Part shown: in pieces, positions 54,518 to 63,639 of the stretch
Layout of the letters: each line of letters begins with the position of its first letter
Position numbering within the stretch: the first letter of the stretch is position 1
Source of the DNA: AP-15 sp963703745
GTDB taxonomy: Bacteria > Pseudomonadota > Alphaproteobacteria > ATCC43930 > CGMCC-115725
Assembly (NCBI GenBank): GCA_963703745.1
Contig: CAVPFL010000005.1
Span: 186,001 to 250,000 of the forward strand
DNA: 64,000 bases
Direction: 5' to 3'
The notes under the pieces: model-generated
Databases searched by the model: none
What the model was told of the DNA's origin: nothing
What the model saw: only the letters and a program-made list of their open reading frames with translations
Translations under genes and position numbers: made by a program

Positions 54518-56168
54518 AGCAGACCGTGTGAAAAGTCGTAGGTAGTGGATTCCAACGCGGCGTATGACGCGGTAGAATCTGGCATGACGTACATCTCGGG
54601 CCCCGACCGCTCCCAGATATTGCTGCTGCCGGAGGTGGTCGACGATTATGTCGGCGCGGACAACCCGGTGCGGTTTATTGATGCTTTTGTCGATGGGCTG
54701 GATCTTGCGACGGCATCGTTTAGCCGTGTTGAGCCGAAGGTGACAGGCCGCCCGGGCTATTCGCCTGCGGATCTGCTGAAGCTTTACATTTACGGCTACC
54801 TGAACCGAGTGCGATCAAGCCGCCGGCTGGAGGCCGAAACCCACCGCAACATCGAGGTGATCTGGCTGCTGCGGCATTTGAAGCCGGACTTCAAGACGAT
54901 CGCTGACTTCCGGCGCGACAACCGCAACGCCTTCCGCCAAGTGTTCCGTCAGTTTGTGCTGCTCTGCCGTCAACTGGACCTGTTTGGCCGGGAGTTGCTG
55001 GCGGTGGACGGCACGCGGATCAAGGCAGTCAACAACAAGGATCGCAATTTCACGCGGGCGTCTCTGACCCAATTCATCAAAGCCGCTGACGCCAAGCTCG
55101 AGGACTATCTTCGGCGTCTCGACAAGAGCGACGCCACCGAGAGCGGGAAGGACGGCTCGCGCGTCGAAAACCTGGCCGAGAAGATCGCTGCAATCCAGGA
55201 GCGGCGTGAGTGGCACAAGGAAATGCTGGCGGAACTGGACCAGACTGGGGAAAGTCAGATCTCGCTCACCGACCCCGACAGCCGAGCGATGGCGGCACAT
55301 ACGCATGTTGCGGTCGGCTACAACGTGCAGGTCGCGGTCGATGCCAAGCACAAGCTGATCGTCGAGCAGCAAGTCACGAACCAAGTTGTGGATATGGGTC
55401 TGCTGGCTCAGACCGCCGAACCGGCAAAAGAGGTTCTCGGCGTGGAGCGGATCGCGGTCGTGGCCGACCGGGGCTATTTCAAGATCGAGGACATCGAGGC
55501 CTGCGAGAAGGCCGGGATCGACCCTTACGTGCCGCGTCCCCAGCGTGGTCCGTCGGTCAGAGCGGGTCTGTTTCGCAAAGATGAGTTCAGCTACGACCCA
55601 ACCAGCGACAGCTTTCTCTGCCCCGCAGGTCAGCACCTTCATCCCTATTCGTCTTCCCTTATGCGTGGCTTGAAGAAGATCAATTACCGCAACAGCCAAG
55701 CCTGTCGAGGCTGCGCGATCCGATCGCAGTGTACCGGCAACCAGTTCCGTTCCGTATCCCGTCTCGAGAACGCGGCCGTATTGGACCGAATGCAGGCCCG
55801 CATAGCGCAGCGTCCTGACATCTTTGACCAACGCCGCGAGACGGTCGAACACCCGTTTGGCTCGATCAAGCAATGGATGAACCAGGGTGCGTTTCTGATG
55901 CGAGGGTTAGAGAAAGTGCGCGGCGAGTTCAGCTTGACCGCGCTCGCCTACAATCTCAGGCGCGTCCTCAATATCGTGGAACTGCCAAAGCTGATTGCCG
56001 CGCTCCCGGCCTAAATGCCGCGCCTGAGCGTCTCCCGATCAACTCTAAGACATCCCCAAGCGTCCCTACATTGGACAGATCTTCTCAACCGAATGGTGCG
56101 GTTCACATAACACTGAGCCCCTCATTGCCGGTGCACCACTGCAAAGCAGCGTTTCCACACGGTCTGCT
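54518..56168. mobile_element. IS1182-family insertion sequence
   Basis: The element is bounded by a 17-base imperfect inverted repeat: AGCAGACCGTGTGAAAA at 54518-54534 and TTTCCACACGGTCTGCT at 56152-56168 (one mismatch). Between them is a single transposase gene in the plus direction. I see no flanking target duplication (TCTCT at the left, TGAAT at the right), so it may have moved with a deletion, or the family's duplication is too short to see. Confidence 0.88.
54584..56014 (+). CDS. IS1182-family DDE transposase
   Basis: A 476-residue transposase from the ATG at 54584 (MTYISGPDRSQILLLPEVVD); a GTG at 54545 could add 13 residues. N-terminal domain: FVDGLDLATASFSRVEPKVT, RSSRRLEAETHRNIEVIWLL. 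Catalytic acids: AVDGTRIKAVN (first Asp), VVADRGYF (second Asp), and HPFGSIKQWMNQGAFLMRGL (the Glu lies in the ETVEHPFG region). A cysteine-rich segment (ACRGCAIRSQCTG) is typical. The gene is intact, so the element may still be active. Confidence 0.94.
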   Translation: MTYISGPDRSQILLLPEVVDDYVGADNPVRFIDAFVDGLDLATASFSRVEPKVTGRPGYSPADLLKLYIYGYLNRVRSSRRLEAETHRNIEVIWLLRHLKPDFKTIADFRRDNRNAFRQVFRQFVLLCRQLDLFGRELLAVDGTRIKAVNNKDRNFTRASLTQFIKAADAKLEDYLRRLDKSDATESGKDGSRVENLAEKIAAIQERREWHKEMLAELDQTGESQISLTDPDSRAMAAHTHVAVGYNVQVAVDAKHKLIVEQQVTNQVVDMGLLAQTAEPAKEVLGVERIAVVADRGYFKIEDIEACEKAGIDPYVPRPQRGPSVRAGLFRKDEFSYDPTSDSFLCPAGQHLHPYSSSLMRGLKKINYRNSQACRGCAIRSQCTGNQFRSVSRLENAAVLDRMQARIAQRPDIFDQRRETVEHPFGSIKQWMNQGAFLMRGLEKVRGEFSLTALAYNLRRVLNIVELPKLIAALPA

Positions 56169-56325
56169 TGAATTCTGCAACCTTCGATTAGCCCGACACC
56201 CCGGCCTTGCGGGCGGTCAATTTCACGGGCGGATCTTAAATTATGGGCGTAGAATGAAAATGTGACGGGTATATATGGTATGCTCCGCATGGCGAGAAAA
56301 TCAGAAAGAAAAGTATCAAACCGAT

Positions 56326-56411
56326 GGCAGTGAGCGATGATGAGATCGCGCTGCCAGTCGGCATTTCCGGGATCATCGTCGGCGAGCTTTTTGGCGATGT
56401 CGAGGGCGAGC
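56326..56411 (-). pseudogene. fragment of a TPR protein joined to the methyltransferase relic
   Basis: The minus strand reads LALDIAKKLADDDPGNADWQ then RDLIIAHCH, a sequence found in repeat-rich TPR proteins of alphaproteobacteria (ALDIARKLADADPGNAEWQRDL). It is a single repeat unit in a different frame from the methyltransferase. After it the sequence no longer resembles a protein. A deletion must have joined the two. Confidence 0.6.
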
Positions 56412-56691
56412 TGGCAACCCACTCGATCCGCGGTGAGGGATGGAGTGCCATGGCCCCGATGCGCAGTGCGGCGGTTGGTTCGACGGCCAGCACCCGGTGC
56501 CCCAGCGCGGCTAACCCGGCGGCATCGCGTCCGTTACCGGCACCGACATCGAGGATCCGGCTCTGAGCCGCCGGGATCAGGTGGAGCATCTGGCGATGAA
56601 CATCGGCGAAGTTGATGCTTTCGTACTGTGCCAAGAGCGTCTCCGCTTCCTCGGCGTAGCCGTCGGTTCCGCTTAGCCGGGGCGCTGCCAT
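56412..56691 (-). pseudogene. SAM-dependent methyltransferase, truncated
   Basis: From the ATG at 56691: MAAPRLSGTDGYAEEAETLL, FADVHRQMLHLIPAAQSRIL and DVGAGNGRDAAGLAALGHRV then LAVEPTAALRIGAMALHPSP. This includes the S-adenosylmethionine-binding motif I (DVGAGNG) and acidic residue (VEP). The family continues for about 110 more residues (RIEWVDDSLP...), but here the match ends after RIEWV and the sequence switches to a TPR fragment. The IS element ends 240 bases further on. Confidence 0.78.
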
Positions 56692-56700
56692 CGTGCGCAG

Positions 56701-58044
56701 CTATTCAGCGTAATTTGCGGGATCGAGGCTATAGGCAAGTCCCTGCCAGTCGGGATCGCCCACGTCCCGTCGATGCCGGTTCTCGTCGGCGATCCTGCGA
56801 TAGAGCCGCAGCGCCGCGGCGTCGTCGAGATATGCCGTCTCCTGCCCGAGATGTTCCGCGAAAAGCGACGCTCGCAAACCGCGCGCGATACGCGGATCCC
56901 AGATCGCGGCGTTCATTTCACTGTGGCCGACGAGCGAATTCTGGTGGAGATTGCATGACCCGATCGTCGCCCAGGAATCGTCGACGATCATGATCTTGGC
57001 GTGGACGTAGACATTGCTGCGCTCTCCCTGAGCATTCAGCCGGGCGATGCTGACCAGGGCGAAGTTTCCGATAGGCGCCGGTCGTGCAACTCGGTCGAAC
57101 ATCGTTCGTCGTTCCGGGTCGTGGCGCGTGGCGCGGACATGATCCTCGGGCTCCGCCGGGACCAGCGCGACGATCTCGACGCCACGCCGCAGCGCCTCTT
57201 CGACCCGTGGGATCGGGATCACCTGGTTCTCGATGTAGATCGCCCGTCGCGCGGCGGCGATCGCCAGCAAATACTGATCGAAGATCGTCCGCTCGCCGCG
57301 TGCGATGTCGCAGGCGGCGGCACCGGGGCTCGCATGCCTGTCGCTGTAGCGCTCGGGATGGATCTGTCGCTGGATCTGCACGCCGCTGTCGCCGCGAACC
57401 GGGGAAAGCCGCGCCGGAAACGGCAGCGGGTCTCCGGTACCGGGACCCCAAGTGCCGTCTGCGACGTCGCGTTCGCTCGCCTCGTTCCAGCGCTGGACAA
57501 AATTGTGGTGGACGTCGGTCGCCGCCGGCCCGCGCAGCTCAACATAGACATCGTGGCGCCCATCTTCATCGCCATGCCCGGGACATCCGATGGTGCGGGC
57601 GGTCAGGTTCATGCCGCCGACAAAGGCGATCTCGGTCGGCTCGCCGGCATCGACAATCCAGCTTTTCTGATGCTGAACGTAGGGCCCGTGCGCCCGGTCC
57701 CAGAGCGCGCGAAACCGTGATCTGCGAGCTCTGAGCAGGTTCCGATCCGCCTCAGACCCCGCAAACGACCGTCCGAGGTTCCGGCTCTCGGGATTTGGCC
57801 GCCAGAAGAGGACGCGGACGTCGAGACCCCGGTCGACGGGGCGATCGAGCACGTCGAACAGCGGTTCGCCTCCGTCCGGCAGCCGGAAATCGGGTGCGAA
57901 AAAGGCGACGGTTAGCCAGACGCTGTGCCGTGCCGCCGTGATCGCCGCGCCGATTCGCCGGAACGTCGGCACGCCGTCGACCAGCGGACGAACCGCGTTG
58001 CCGCTACGCATCGGATAGGAGCCGGCGGTGGGATGAGGAATCAT
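56701..58044 (-). CDS. phospholipase D-like (HKD) protein
   Basis: A 447-residue protein with two HKD half-sites: HQKSWIVD (His-x-Lys-x4-Asp, residues ~143-150) followed by GGMNLTAR, and HAKIMIVDDSWATIGSCNLH (~355-375) followed by SEMNAAIW. Spacing fits cardiolipin synthase/PLD proteins; it lacks a signal peptide or membrane segments, so it is likely cytoplasmic or peripheral. It could hydrolyse or transfer phosphodiesters; substrate unknown. It starts at an ATG 57 bases... upstream of the NUDIX relic side and is intact. Confidence 0.88.
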   Translation of the reverse strand: MIPHPTAGSYPMRSGNAVRPLVDGVPTFRRIGAAITAARHSVWLTVAFFAPDFRLPDGGEPLFDVLDRPVDRGLDVRVLFWRPNPESRNLGRSFAGSEADRNLLRARRSRFRALWDRAHGPYVQHQKSWIVDAGEPTEIAFVGGMNLTARTIGCPGHGDEDGRHDVYVELRGPAATDVHHNFVQRWNEASERDVADGTWGPGTGDPLPFPARLSPVRGDSGVQIQRQIHPERYSDRHASPGAAACDIARGERTIFDQYLLAIAAARRAIYIENQVIPIPRVEEALRRGVEIVALVPAEPEDHVRATRHDPERRTMFDRVARPAPIGNFALVSIARLNAQGERSNVYVHAKIMIVDDSWATIGSCNLHQNSLVGHSEMNAAIWDPRIARGLRASLFAEHLGQETAYLDDAAALRLYRRIADENRHRRDVGDPDWQGLAYSLDPANYAE

Positions 58045-58242
58045 CCCAGGCCTTTCGTTTCTCCTTCTTCCGCGCGGCCCCCGCTTGTCTATCGGACCGG
58101 TACACCCGCAAAATTACTCTAGCCTGCCGGATCACAGCGAGCCTGGGTAGTCAGCAGTCCGCGGGGTGCCGAGATCGGAAACGCTAGCTGAGGAAATATA
58201 GACCGCCGGCATGATCCTCTAATGGTAGCTCGTCAGATGAGT

Positions 58243-58790
58243 ATGCGTGCGCGAATTCGAACTGAACTCTTGGCCATCGTACCGCTCGATCAAATCTAGC
58301 GTGAACATTTAGAGGACGCGTTAGCATGGGTTGACTCTGGCGCAGAGCTGTTCCGCGTTATGAAGCCCGCTACATCGCCAAAACACTTGGTCTCGTATTT
58401 CGTTTTGGTTGATGGCGAGCAAATCCTGTTAGCTGATCACAGGAACGCCCGGTTGTGGTTGCCCACGGATGAGCATCCTCGATCGACCGTTTCTCGCGAG
58501 CTGGACGAGAGCTCGGCATCTCCGCCGCCCATGCCATCGATGCGCCCCTGATGGTTACATGCACGGCAACCGTGGGACTCACGCCTGGGCACATCGACGT
58601 TTCCCTATGGTATGTGGTTCGCGCGAATCGCGTGCAACCAATTAAAATCGACAAAAGCGAATTTCATCGAGTCCGCTGGTTCGACTTCACGGAAGTACCA
58701 CTTAACCGTAGTGATCCGTACCTTGGGCGGTTCATAAGAAAGCAAAGACAACATCGCAGTCTTGAGACAATCAATGCTGGATATTACTGA
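58243..58790 (+). pseudogene. NUDIX hydrolase relic (amber codon, deleted Nudix box, frameshift)
   Basis: Three separate lesions in one gene. (1) MRARIRTELLAIVPLDQI is followed by TAG at 58297-58299 and then REHLEDALAWVDSGAELFRV in the same frame, so a Glu codon has probably become TAG. (2) LWLPT is followed directly by DEHPRSTVSRELDE, lacking the GGHVEP part of the Nudix box. (3) One G is missing in GACGAGAGCTCGG, so the rest (LGISAAHAIDAPLMVTCTAT, then GLTPGHIDVSLWYVVRANRV) lies in another frame ending at 58790. The gene cannot make an active hydrolase. Confidence 0.82.
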
Positions 58791-59195
58791 TCTCTTGGCG
58801 GCCCTGCTCGGGGTGTGGCGCTCGAAGCTGCTCTCGCAGGCCGAGATAGGAGCGGGATTTTCGTGCGAGAGAGACCATGTCGATTGCCGCCGCGCCGGCG
58901 ACGCAAGAGCGCCGAGCCAAGGTCGAAAACGTCGAGCTCGTAAGCCCCGTCTTGGGGTCGATCCCGCCCGAGCGATCGCTGATTTCGTGCCCAATTGCCG
59001 GCTCGTCGTGGGCGCAGTAACCCAGACACTGCGCAATAACGCGAACCACATTGATCGATCTATTTCGAGGATCGATCTATTTCGAGGCCAGCTGGCATCC
59101 GGTACCACCGGCAATATTGAGGATGTGATAGTTGAGAATGCACGCGGTGCAAGAAACGCCGTGAGTCGGGGATTAGCCGTATTGCTCCGATAAGG
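58791..59195. other. gene-free stretch between the NUDIX and cupin relics
   Basis: About 400 bases without a convincing gene. A minus-strand frame of 92 codons at 58771-59049 has no recognisable composition. A direct repeat AGGATCGATCTATTTCGAGG-like pair (ATCGATCTATTTCGAGG twice at 59053-59087) is visible and looks like a local duplication. Confidence 0.45.
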
Positions 59196-59204
59196 TTGAC
59201 TGTC

Positions 59205-59597
59205 ATGGAGATGCACGATTGCGTCGTCGTTGAGCGGCACTGTGGTCCCGATCTCGGTCGAACCGTTATGATCGAGATGGCGCGTCGTCTTCCTCGCTTC
59301 GAGCGCGGTTGTAGCCGGCCGGTTCGATATCAAGCGAAACCTCCCGAAGAAAACTCGAGCCTTTCGAAAGTCGCTTGCACCTTTGTCGTGCGCCAGGGCG
59401 AGGCGACCTTCTAATGGCCGAACGGCGAGACCCGCACGATCGTCAAGAACGAAGGGGTGCTGCTGCCGCATGGCACGTTCTACAGGTTCAAGGCGACAAG
59501 CGACGGGCCGCTAGTCATGGTTCGGATCGGCGCCGCCGCTTTGGACGGCGCTGACCCCAGTGCCGCGTCAGCCCCGACGGCAGCGCATCTCGTATAG
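59205..59597 (+). pseudogene. cupin-domain protein with an in-frame TAA
   Basis: From MEMHDCVVVERHCG through MARRLPRFERGCSRPVRYQA to FVVRQGEATF the frame is open, then TAA (59412-59414), and then in the same frame WPNGETRTIVKNEGVLLPHG, TFYRFKATSDGPLVMVRIGA and AALDGADPSA to a TAG at 59595. The order fits one small cupin in which ATF is followed by a hydrophobic residue before WPNGETRT. The stop splits the beta barrel. The last ~40 residues of the normal protein also appear to be missing. Confidence 0.72.
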
Positions 59598-59852
59598 CGG
59601 CGCGGCCTGCGATTTCCTCGCCAGCTCCGGCTATCCGGCGGTACGCGCAATCGCGCCCTTATCGGCGGTGTGGGACACGTACACCGACCACTACTCCCCG
59701 GGCGGGCTGCTGCTAAACCGGCTGGCCCATATCGACCGGAGCCGAGGTGGGGTGATGGTCACCGGAGGGCGCTGTAACCTCTGTTTCCAGCGCTTCCTAC
59801 TGCTGGGCTTGTCGCTGTATTCCCTGACGATTCTCTAAACCGTTGAAGACAT

Positions 59853-59903
59853 TGGAGCGGGCGAGGGGATGCGAACCCCCGACCCCAACCTTGGCAAGGT
59901 CTA
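59853..59903 (-). tRNA. 3' fragment of tRNA-Gly(GCC), probable attachment site
   Basis: Read on the minus strand, the sequence is an anticodon loop (CCTTGCCAAGG, anticodon GCC at 59893-59895), a variable loop, a T arm (GGGGGTTCGCATCCCC) and a discriminator CGCCCGCTCCA with the CCA end encoded at 59853. The 5' half needed for the acceptor (GCGGGCG) and D arms is absent; unrelated sequence occupies that side. Tyrosine recombinases of integrative elements commonly use such a 3' tRNA segment as attB, leaving this fragment at the far end of the integrated element. The integrase gene follows immediately. Confidence 0.75.
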
Positions 59904-59975
59904 CCAGCGCTCTGCGCCAGGGTATCCGGCCACCGCCGCTGACAGGTACTCTTCTGGAATGACGACATTTTCGTT

Positions 59976-61090
59976 TTGGAGCGCGTCGCCGAACGGCGCC
60001 GGTTTCGCGCCGCGACCCGATCTCAAGTGCTCCATTCCGCTTCCGACCAGCCTATCATCGGCAAATGGAAGCGAAAATCGCTCAAGGCACTGGAATCCTA
60101 CGGAAAGATCAGCAAGCGCACGGTCGACGCTCTGAAACCTTCCAAGGTTGGGGTCAAAGGTTCTGAACAGTTCCTCTGGGATTCTGAGCTGCGCGGCTTC
60201 GGCGTCCGTGTCAGCCCGGCGGGCCTCAAGAGCTTCATCGTGCAGTATCGCACTCCCGAGGGCCGGCACCGGCGCACCGTGATCGGGCGTTACGGCCTGG
60301 TGACGCCATAGCAGGCGCGACAGGCCGCCTGGGACATTCTGAGCGCCGTCGCCAAGGGGATCGATCCCGCGGCCCTCGCCCGGGCCGGACCGCAATGCCA
60401 TCACGGTGTCCTCGCTGCGCGACTGGTATCTGGCCGAAGCCGAGGCGGGACGGATTCTCGGCCGGCGGCGCCGGCCGATCAAACCCTCGACGCTCGCGAT
60501 GGACCGCAGCCGGATCGAGGCGCATATCAAGCCACTGGTCGGCATGTGCCAAGTCGGCTCGCTCACCCTCGGCGACATCGAGGGCGCCCAGGCCGATATC
60601 GCCGCGGGCAAGACCGCGAAGCGGCGTGCAGGCAGCCGCGGCGGCGCCACGACGGGTGGGGAGGGCGTCGCCGCCCGCACGATGTCCTCGCTCCATGCCA
60701 TCTTTGAGCATGCGGTCCGCCTCGGGAAAATCGAAAGTAATCCGGCGAGGGGCGTACGCCGCCTCGCCAGCACGCCGCGCGATCGCCGCTTGAGCCACGC
60801 CGAAATCGCGAAGCTCGGGAAGGCCATGCACGCCGCCGAGACGGCAGGCGAGCATCCGACCGGACTTGCGGCGATCTGCCTGCTCGCGCTGACAGGCTTC
60901 CGCCGGCTCGAGGGGCTCGGGCTCCGGCGCGACTGGCTCAATACGGAGGAAGCGGCGATCCGCTTTCCGGACACCAAGAGCGGCGCCCAGCTCCGCGTGA
61001 TCGGCCGCCCGCCGTGGAGCTGCTGCTCGCGCAGCCGCAGAGCCCGAAGTCGCCCTTCTTCTTCCCGGCCGGCGCCGATGCCGAGCGTCA
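59976..61090 (+). pseudogene. tyrosine recombinase (integrase) of an integrative element, inactivated
   Basis: The N-terminal DUF4102 domain is GKISKRTVDALKPSKVGVKG, SELRGFGVRVSPAGLKSFIV and TPEGRHRRTVIGRYGLVTP. TAG at 60309-60311 replaces the expected Glu of TP-E-QARQAAWDIL. A frameshift near 60390 leads to SSLRDWYLAEAEAGRILGRR, the SAM-like core and LTGFRRLEGLGLRRDWL with the first catalytic Arg. A second frameshift near 61005 gives AVELLLAQPQSPKSPFFFP, after which the gene is cut before the His-x2-Arg and Tyr residues. It cannot catalyse excision. Confidence 0.85.
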
Positions 61091-61406
61091 GGCGTCCCCG
61101 GCTGATCAGATCGACGCTCGCCGCGATCTTGGCGAGATGCGCGGGATTGCGATAACCGACCGCCGTGCACAGGGTGGCGAGACGGATGCGGCGGGTGACA
61201 GCGGCCAGCGCCGCCAAAACGGTCCAGCCTTCCAGGACCGGCTCGTGGGGCCCACCGACGCGGGGGATCTGGATCATATGGTCCAGGACCGAGAACCGGA
61301 CAAAGCCGTGCTCTTCCGCCCACTGCGCCTTCGCCTTCACCGCCTCGAATGCCTCGGCCGGATCGGGAGTATCGGCCGAAGACGAGTTGTGAATGCCGAA
61401 CTTCAT
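61067..61406 (-). pseudogene. LLM-class flavin monooxygenase, 3'-truncated
   Basis: From the ATG at 61406, preceded by CAGGAG: MKFGIHNSSSADTPDPAEAF, KAKAQWAEEHGFVRFSVLDH, RRIRLATLCTAVGYRNPAHL and LISRGRLTLGIGAG. This is the N-terminal third of an F420-type LLM enzyme. After GIGAG the sequence becomes the antisense of the integrase, so both genes end in one another around 61067-61090, with a short shared run (GGCGCCGATGCCGAGCG). Confidence 0.8.
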
Positions 61407-61630
61407 GGCTATTGGCTCCTGTTCTGCTTGGACTGAGCTGTGGTGCAGACACTGCCCACGTGCGCGCTTCCGGCGCTTGCCTCCTCAATTACGACCGCCC
61501 CGGTCTCGACCTGCTCGGCCGCAGGTTCGGGCTCCCGGCGTGATCGTTAAAAGCGGCCAAGACCCATCGAAAGTGAGCCCAAATCGCCGATGATTGCGCA
61601 CCCGGCCGCCGATAGTGCGGGTCGCGATAA

Positions 61631-62599
61631 CTAAGGATGGCTCATTCGCGATTTCCAGCTCGGCAGCGGCCCGCCGCTGGCCAGATAGACTCCAGCAGAA
61701 ATCAATCCGATCGGCACCCAGCCTACATCGCTCGGCCATTCCCCAAGCAGCGGCATTGCGATGAATGCAGTAAGTGCCGGCACCAGTGCACCAAAGGCCG
61801 CGCCCGCTGAAGCGCCAAGGATGGTAACCGACCGAACATAAAGAACCATGGAAATTATCGTCACCACGATGCCCTGGAATATGGCCTGCACGGTGAGGTC
61901 GGGGACCGGTATCTGCGCCAGGCGGGTTCCCGACATTGCCAAATAAATCGGCAGCCAGATCACCAGTGATCCGGTAGAGACCAGGGCTGCGGCATGGAGT
62001 GGATCAAGTTTTGCCTGCCGCGTGATTATTGTGAACACTGCCGTCAAAAATGACGCCAAGAGTAACAGCGCATCGCCGAATGTCCGTGATATATTCCAGC
62101 CGGCGCGGCCCACTCCGGTATGCCAACCGACCAAGATGAGAGCGCCTGCCACGACGAGAATGAGCCCTGCCGTCCTCGCTCTGGAAAGGTGTTCGCGCAG
62201 ACGAGTCGCGGCGATCAGGGCGACGAACAGCGGCATCATGGCCGGATTGAGCGCCCCTCCGTTATAGGCCGGGGCGAAACGCAACCCTTCCGCCGCGATC
62301 AGGGCGTAAGGTGCGCCGTTTCCGGCGATAATCCCGGTCAACCCGAGCCATCCGAGGCGATCCAGGGCAAGCCCGCGCCGCACGACAACGGGCGCCAAAA
62401 TGACACCGGCCACCCCAAATCTGAGGGCCACGATATCCCAAGAATCCAGATTGGTCGTCACCGCCAAGCGCGTGACCGCGCTCCAACTCGCCCATATTGA
62501 TACTGCTGCTACCCCGAATGCAGCGCCTTTGAAGTAGTTGGTAGTGGCCCGCTGCGTCGCACCTCCGCCGAGACGCCGAGACGCCGTTTCTCCCGCCAT
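61631..62599 (-). CDS. EamA/DMT-family transporter
   Basis: A 322-residue protein from the ATG at 62599 with ten hydrophobic segments arranged as two EamA repeats (GAAFGVAAVSIWASWSAVTR ... LGLTGIIAGNGAPYALIAAE; FGDALLLLASFLTAVFTIIT ... GASAGAAFGALVPALTAFIA). The second-half motif LGEWPSDVGWVPIGLISAGV is typical of drug/metabolite transporters. A metabolite exporter role is likely but the substrate is unknown. It is intact within the integrated element. Confidence 0.88.
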   Translation of the reverse strand: MAGETASRRLGGGATQRATTNYFKGAAFGVAAVSIWASWSAVTRLAVTTNLDSWDIVALRFGVAGVILAPVVVRRGLALDRLGWLGLTGIIAGNGAPYALIAAEGLRFAPAYNGGALNPAMMPLFVALIAATRLREHLSRARTAGLILVVAGALILVGWHTGVGRAGWNISRTFGDALLLLASFLTAVFTIITRQAKLDPLHAAALVSTGSLVIWLPIYLAMSGTRLAQIPVPDLTVQAIFQGIVVTIISMVLYVRSVTILGASAGAAFGALVPALTAFIAMPLLGEWPSDVGWVPIGLISAGVYLASGGPLPSWKSRMSHP

Positions 62600-62668
62600 G
62601 TCCAGACTTCTCCGGTTCTCGCCCGATTGGGCAATTCGCGCAGTCCCGAAAGCTTGAAATTGCGGCAA

Positions 62669-63426
62669 TTACGGTCGGTAGGCCGCTACTCCGGGTGAAC
62701 CGCCCCACGCCCTCCGGCTGCCACGGCGTCTTCGTCTTCTTCGGGCGCGCCGATCCCGAAGGTTTTCGAGAAACCGCGCTCCCGACGCGGTGACGATCAC
62801 AGCGCGACTGTGCTTCATCCTCTCTGTCCAGCCGAGATCGAAACAGCGCTTGGTGACAGCGGCCCCTACTGCGCCCGCGACATGTGGCCGTCGTTCGGTT
62901 CAGTCGAGGCACAATCGGCAGAAATGGCGGCGTTTTGAACCCAGTGCAGAGAGGTCGATCCCGAACTCGGTGAGAAATCGGGTACCCGCGGGCGTGATTT
63001 CGGCGGCTTCGGCGCCGACAACGATGTATTTGTGCGTGATTAATGAAGCGGCGAGGTCCACGCTGAGACGACCGGCAAGGTGGTATAGCAAATTCGAGCT
63101 GCGCTCAGCTCGCGTGCTTGACGGGACAGAGGTCGATATCGCGGTCCGTTTTCGAGCGCAATGGCCATAATGCCATCGAGCATCTCCACGACTTTCGGCG
63201 ATGCGAGCCGGAAATATCGGTGCCGCCCTTCCCGGATCACCGAGAGCAAACCCGTCTGCGACAGCTTGGCGAGATGCGTACTGGCGGTTTGCGGCGTGAT
63301 GCGCGCGGCATCGGCAAGTTCGGTCGCCGTAAGCGCCCGCCCATCCAGCAGGGCCGTCAACATCGTTGCCCGCGCCGGTTCGCCAACGAGCGTGGCGATC
63401 TCCGCAATGAGGCGTCCGGTATTCAT
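62669..63426 (-). pseudogene. ArsR-family regulator with frameshift and in-frame TGA
   Basis: From the ATG at 63426: ARATMLTALLDGRALTATEL and ITPQTASTHLAKLSQTGLLS, VIREGRHRYFRLASPKVVEM, an ArsR winged helix. The frame shifts near 63093 (TGCTATACCACCTTGCC, one base missing from the expected CYDHLAGRL), giving YHLAGRLSVDLAASLITHKY and TRFLTEFGIDLSALGSKRRH FCRLCLD-type sequence, then TGA (62900-62902) where Trp is expected, and TERRPHVAGAVGAAVTKRCF onward in the same frame. Two lesions thus hit a two-domain regulator that is normally ~240 residues. The N-terminal DNA-binding domain may still be produced. Confidence 0.8.
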
Positions 63427-63639
63427 CTGCCCATATTATCACCCTGGTCTGGTCGGCGCGTCCGCGAACACTTCGATGGCGATCGAAGCGGTGGTCACCT
63501 TCAACTCTCCGATCTCCTTGCGCCACTCGAAATCAGTCAAGTGGACACTCAGTGCCCCCTGCGCCAACCCTTTCCGACACCGTGGTCGGCAACGCCCGCC
63601 GGCATTCGGCGGCGCCCGACTGGATCACGGAGTTTTCCG

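Noticed and set aside
54815..55873. A 352-codon minus-strand frame in the IS element
   Set aside because: Antisense of the transposase; no motif or start signal.
39694..61090. A genetic code in which TAG is sense
   Set aside because: Several intact genes (ending at 730, 2327, 28743, 30821) use TAG as a real stop immediately before the next ribosome site.
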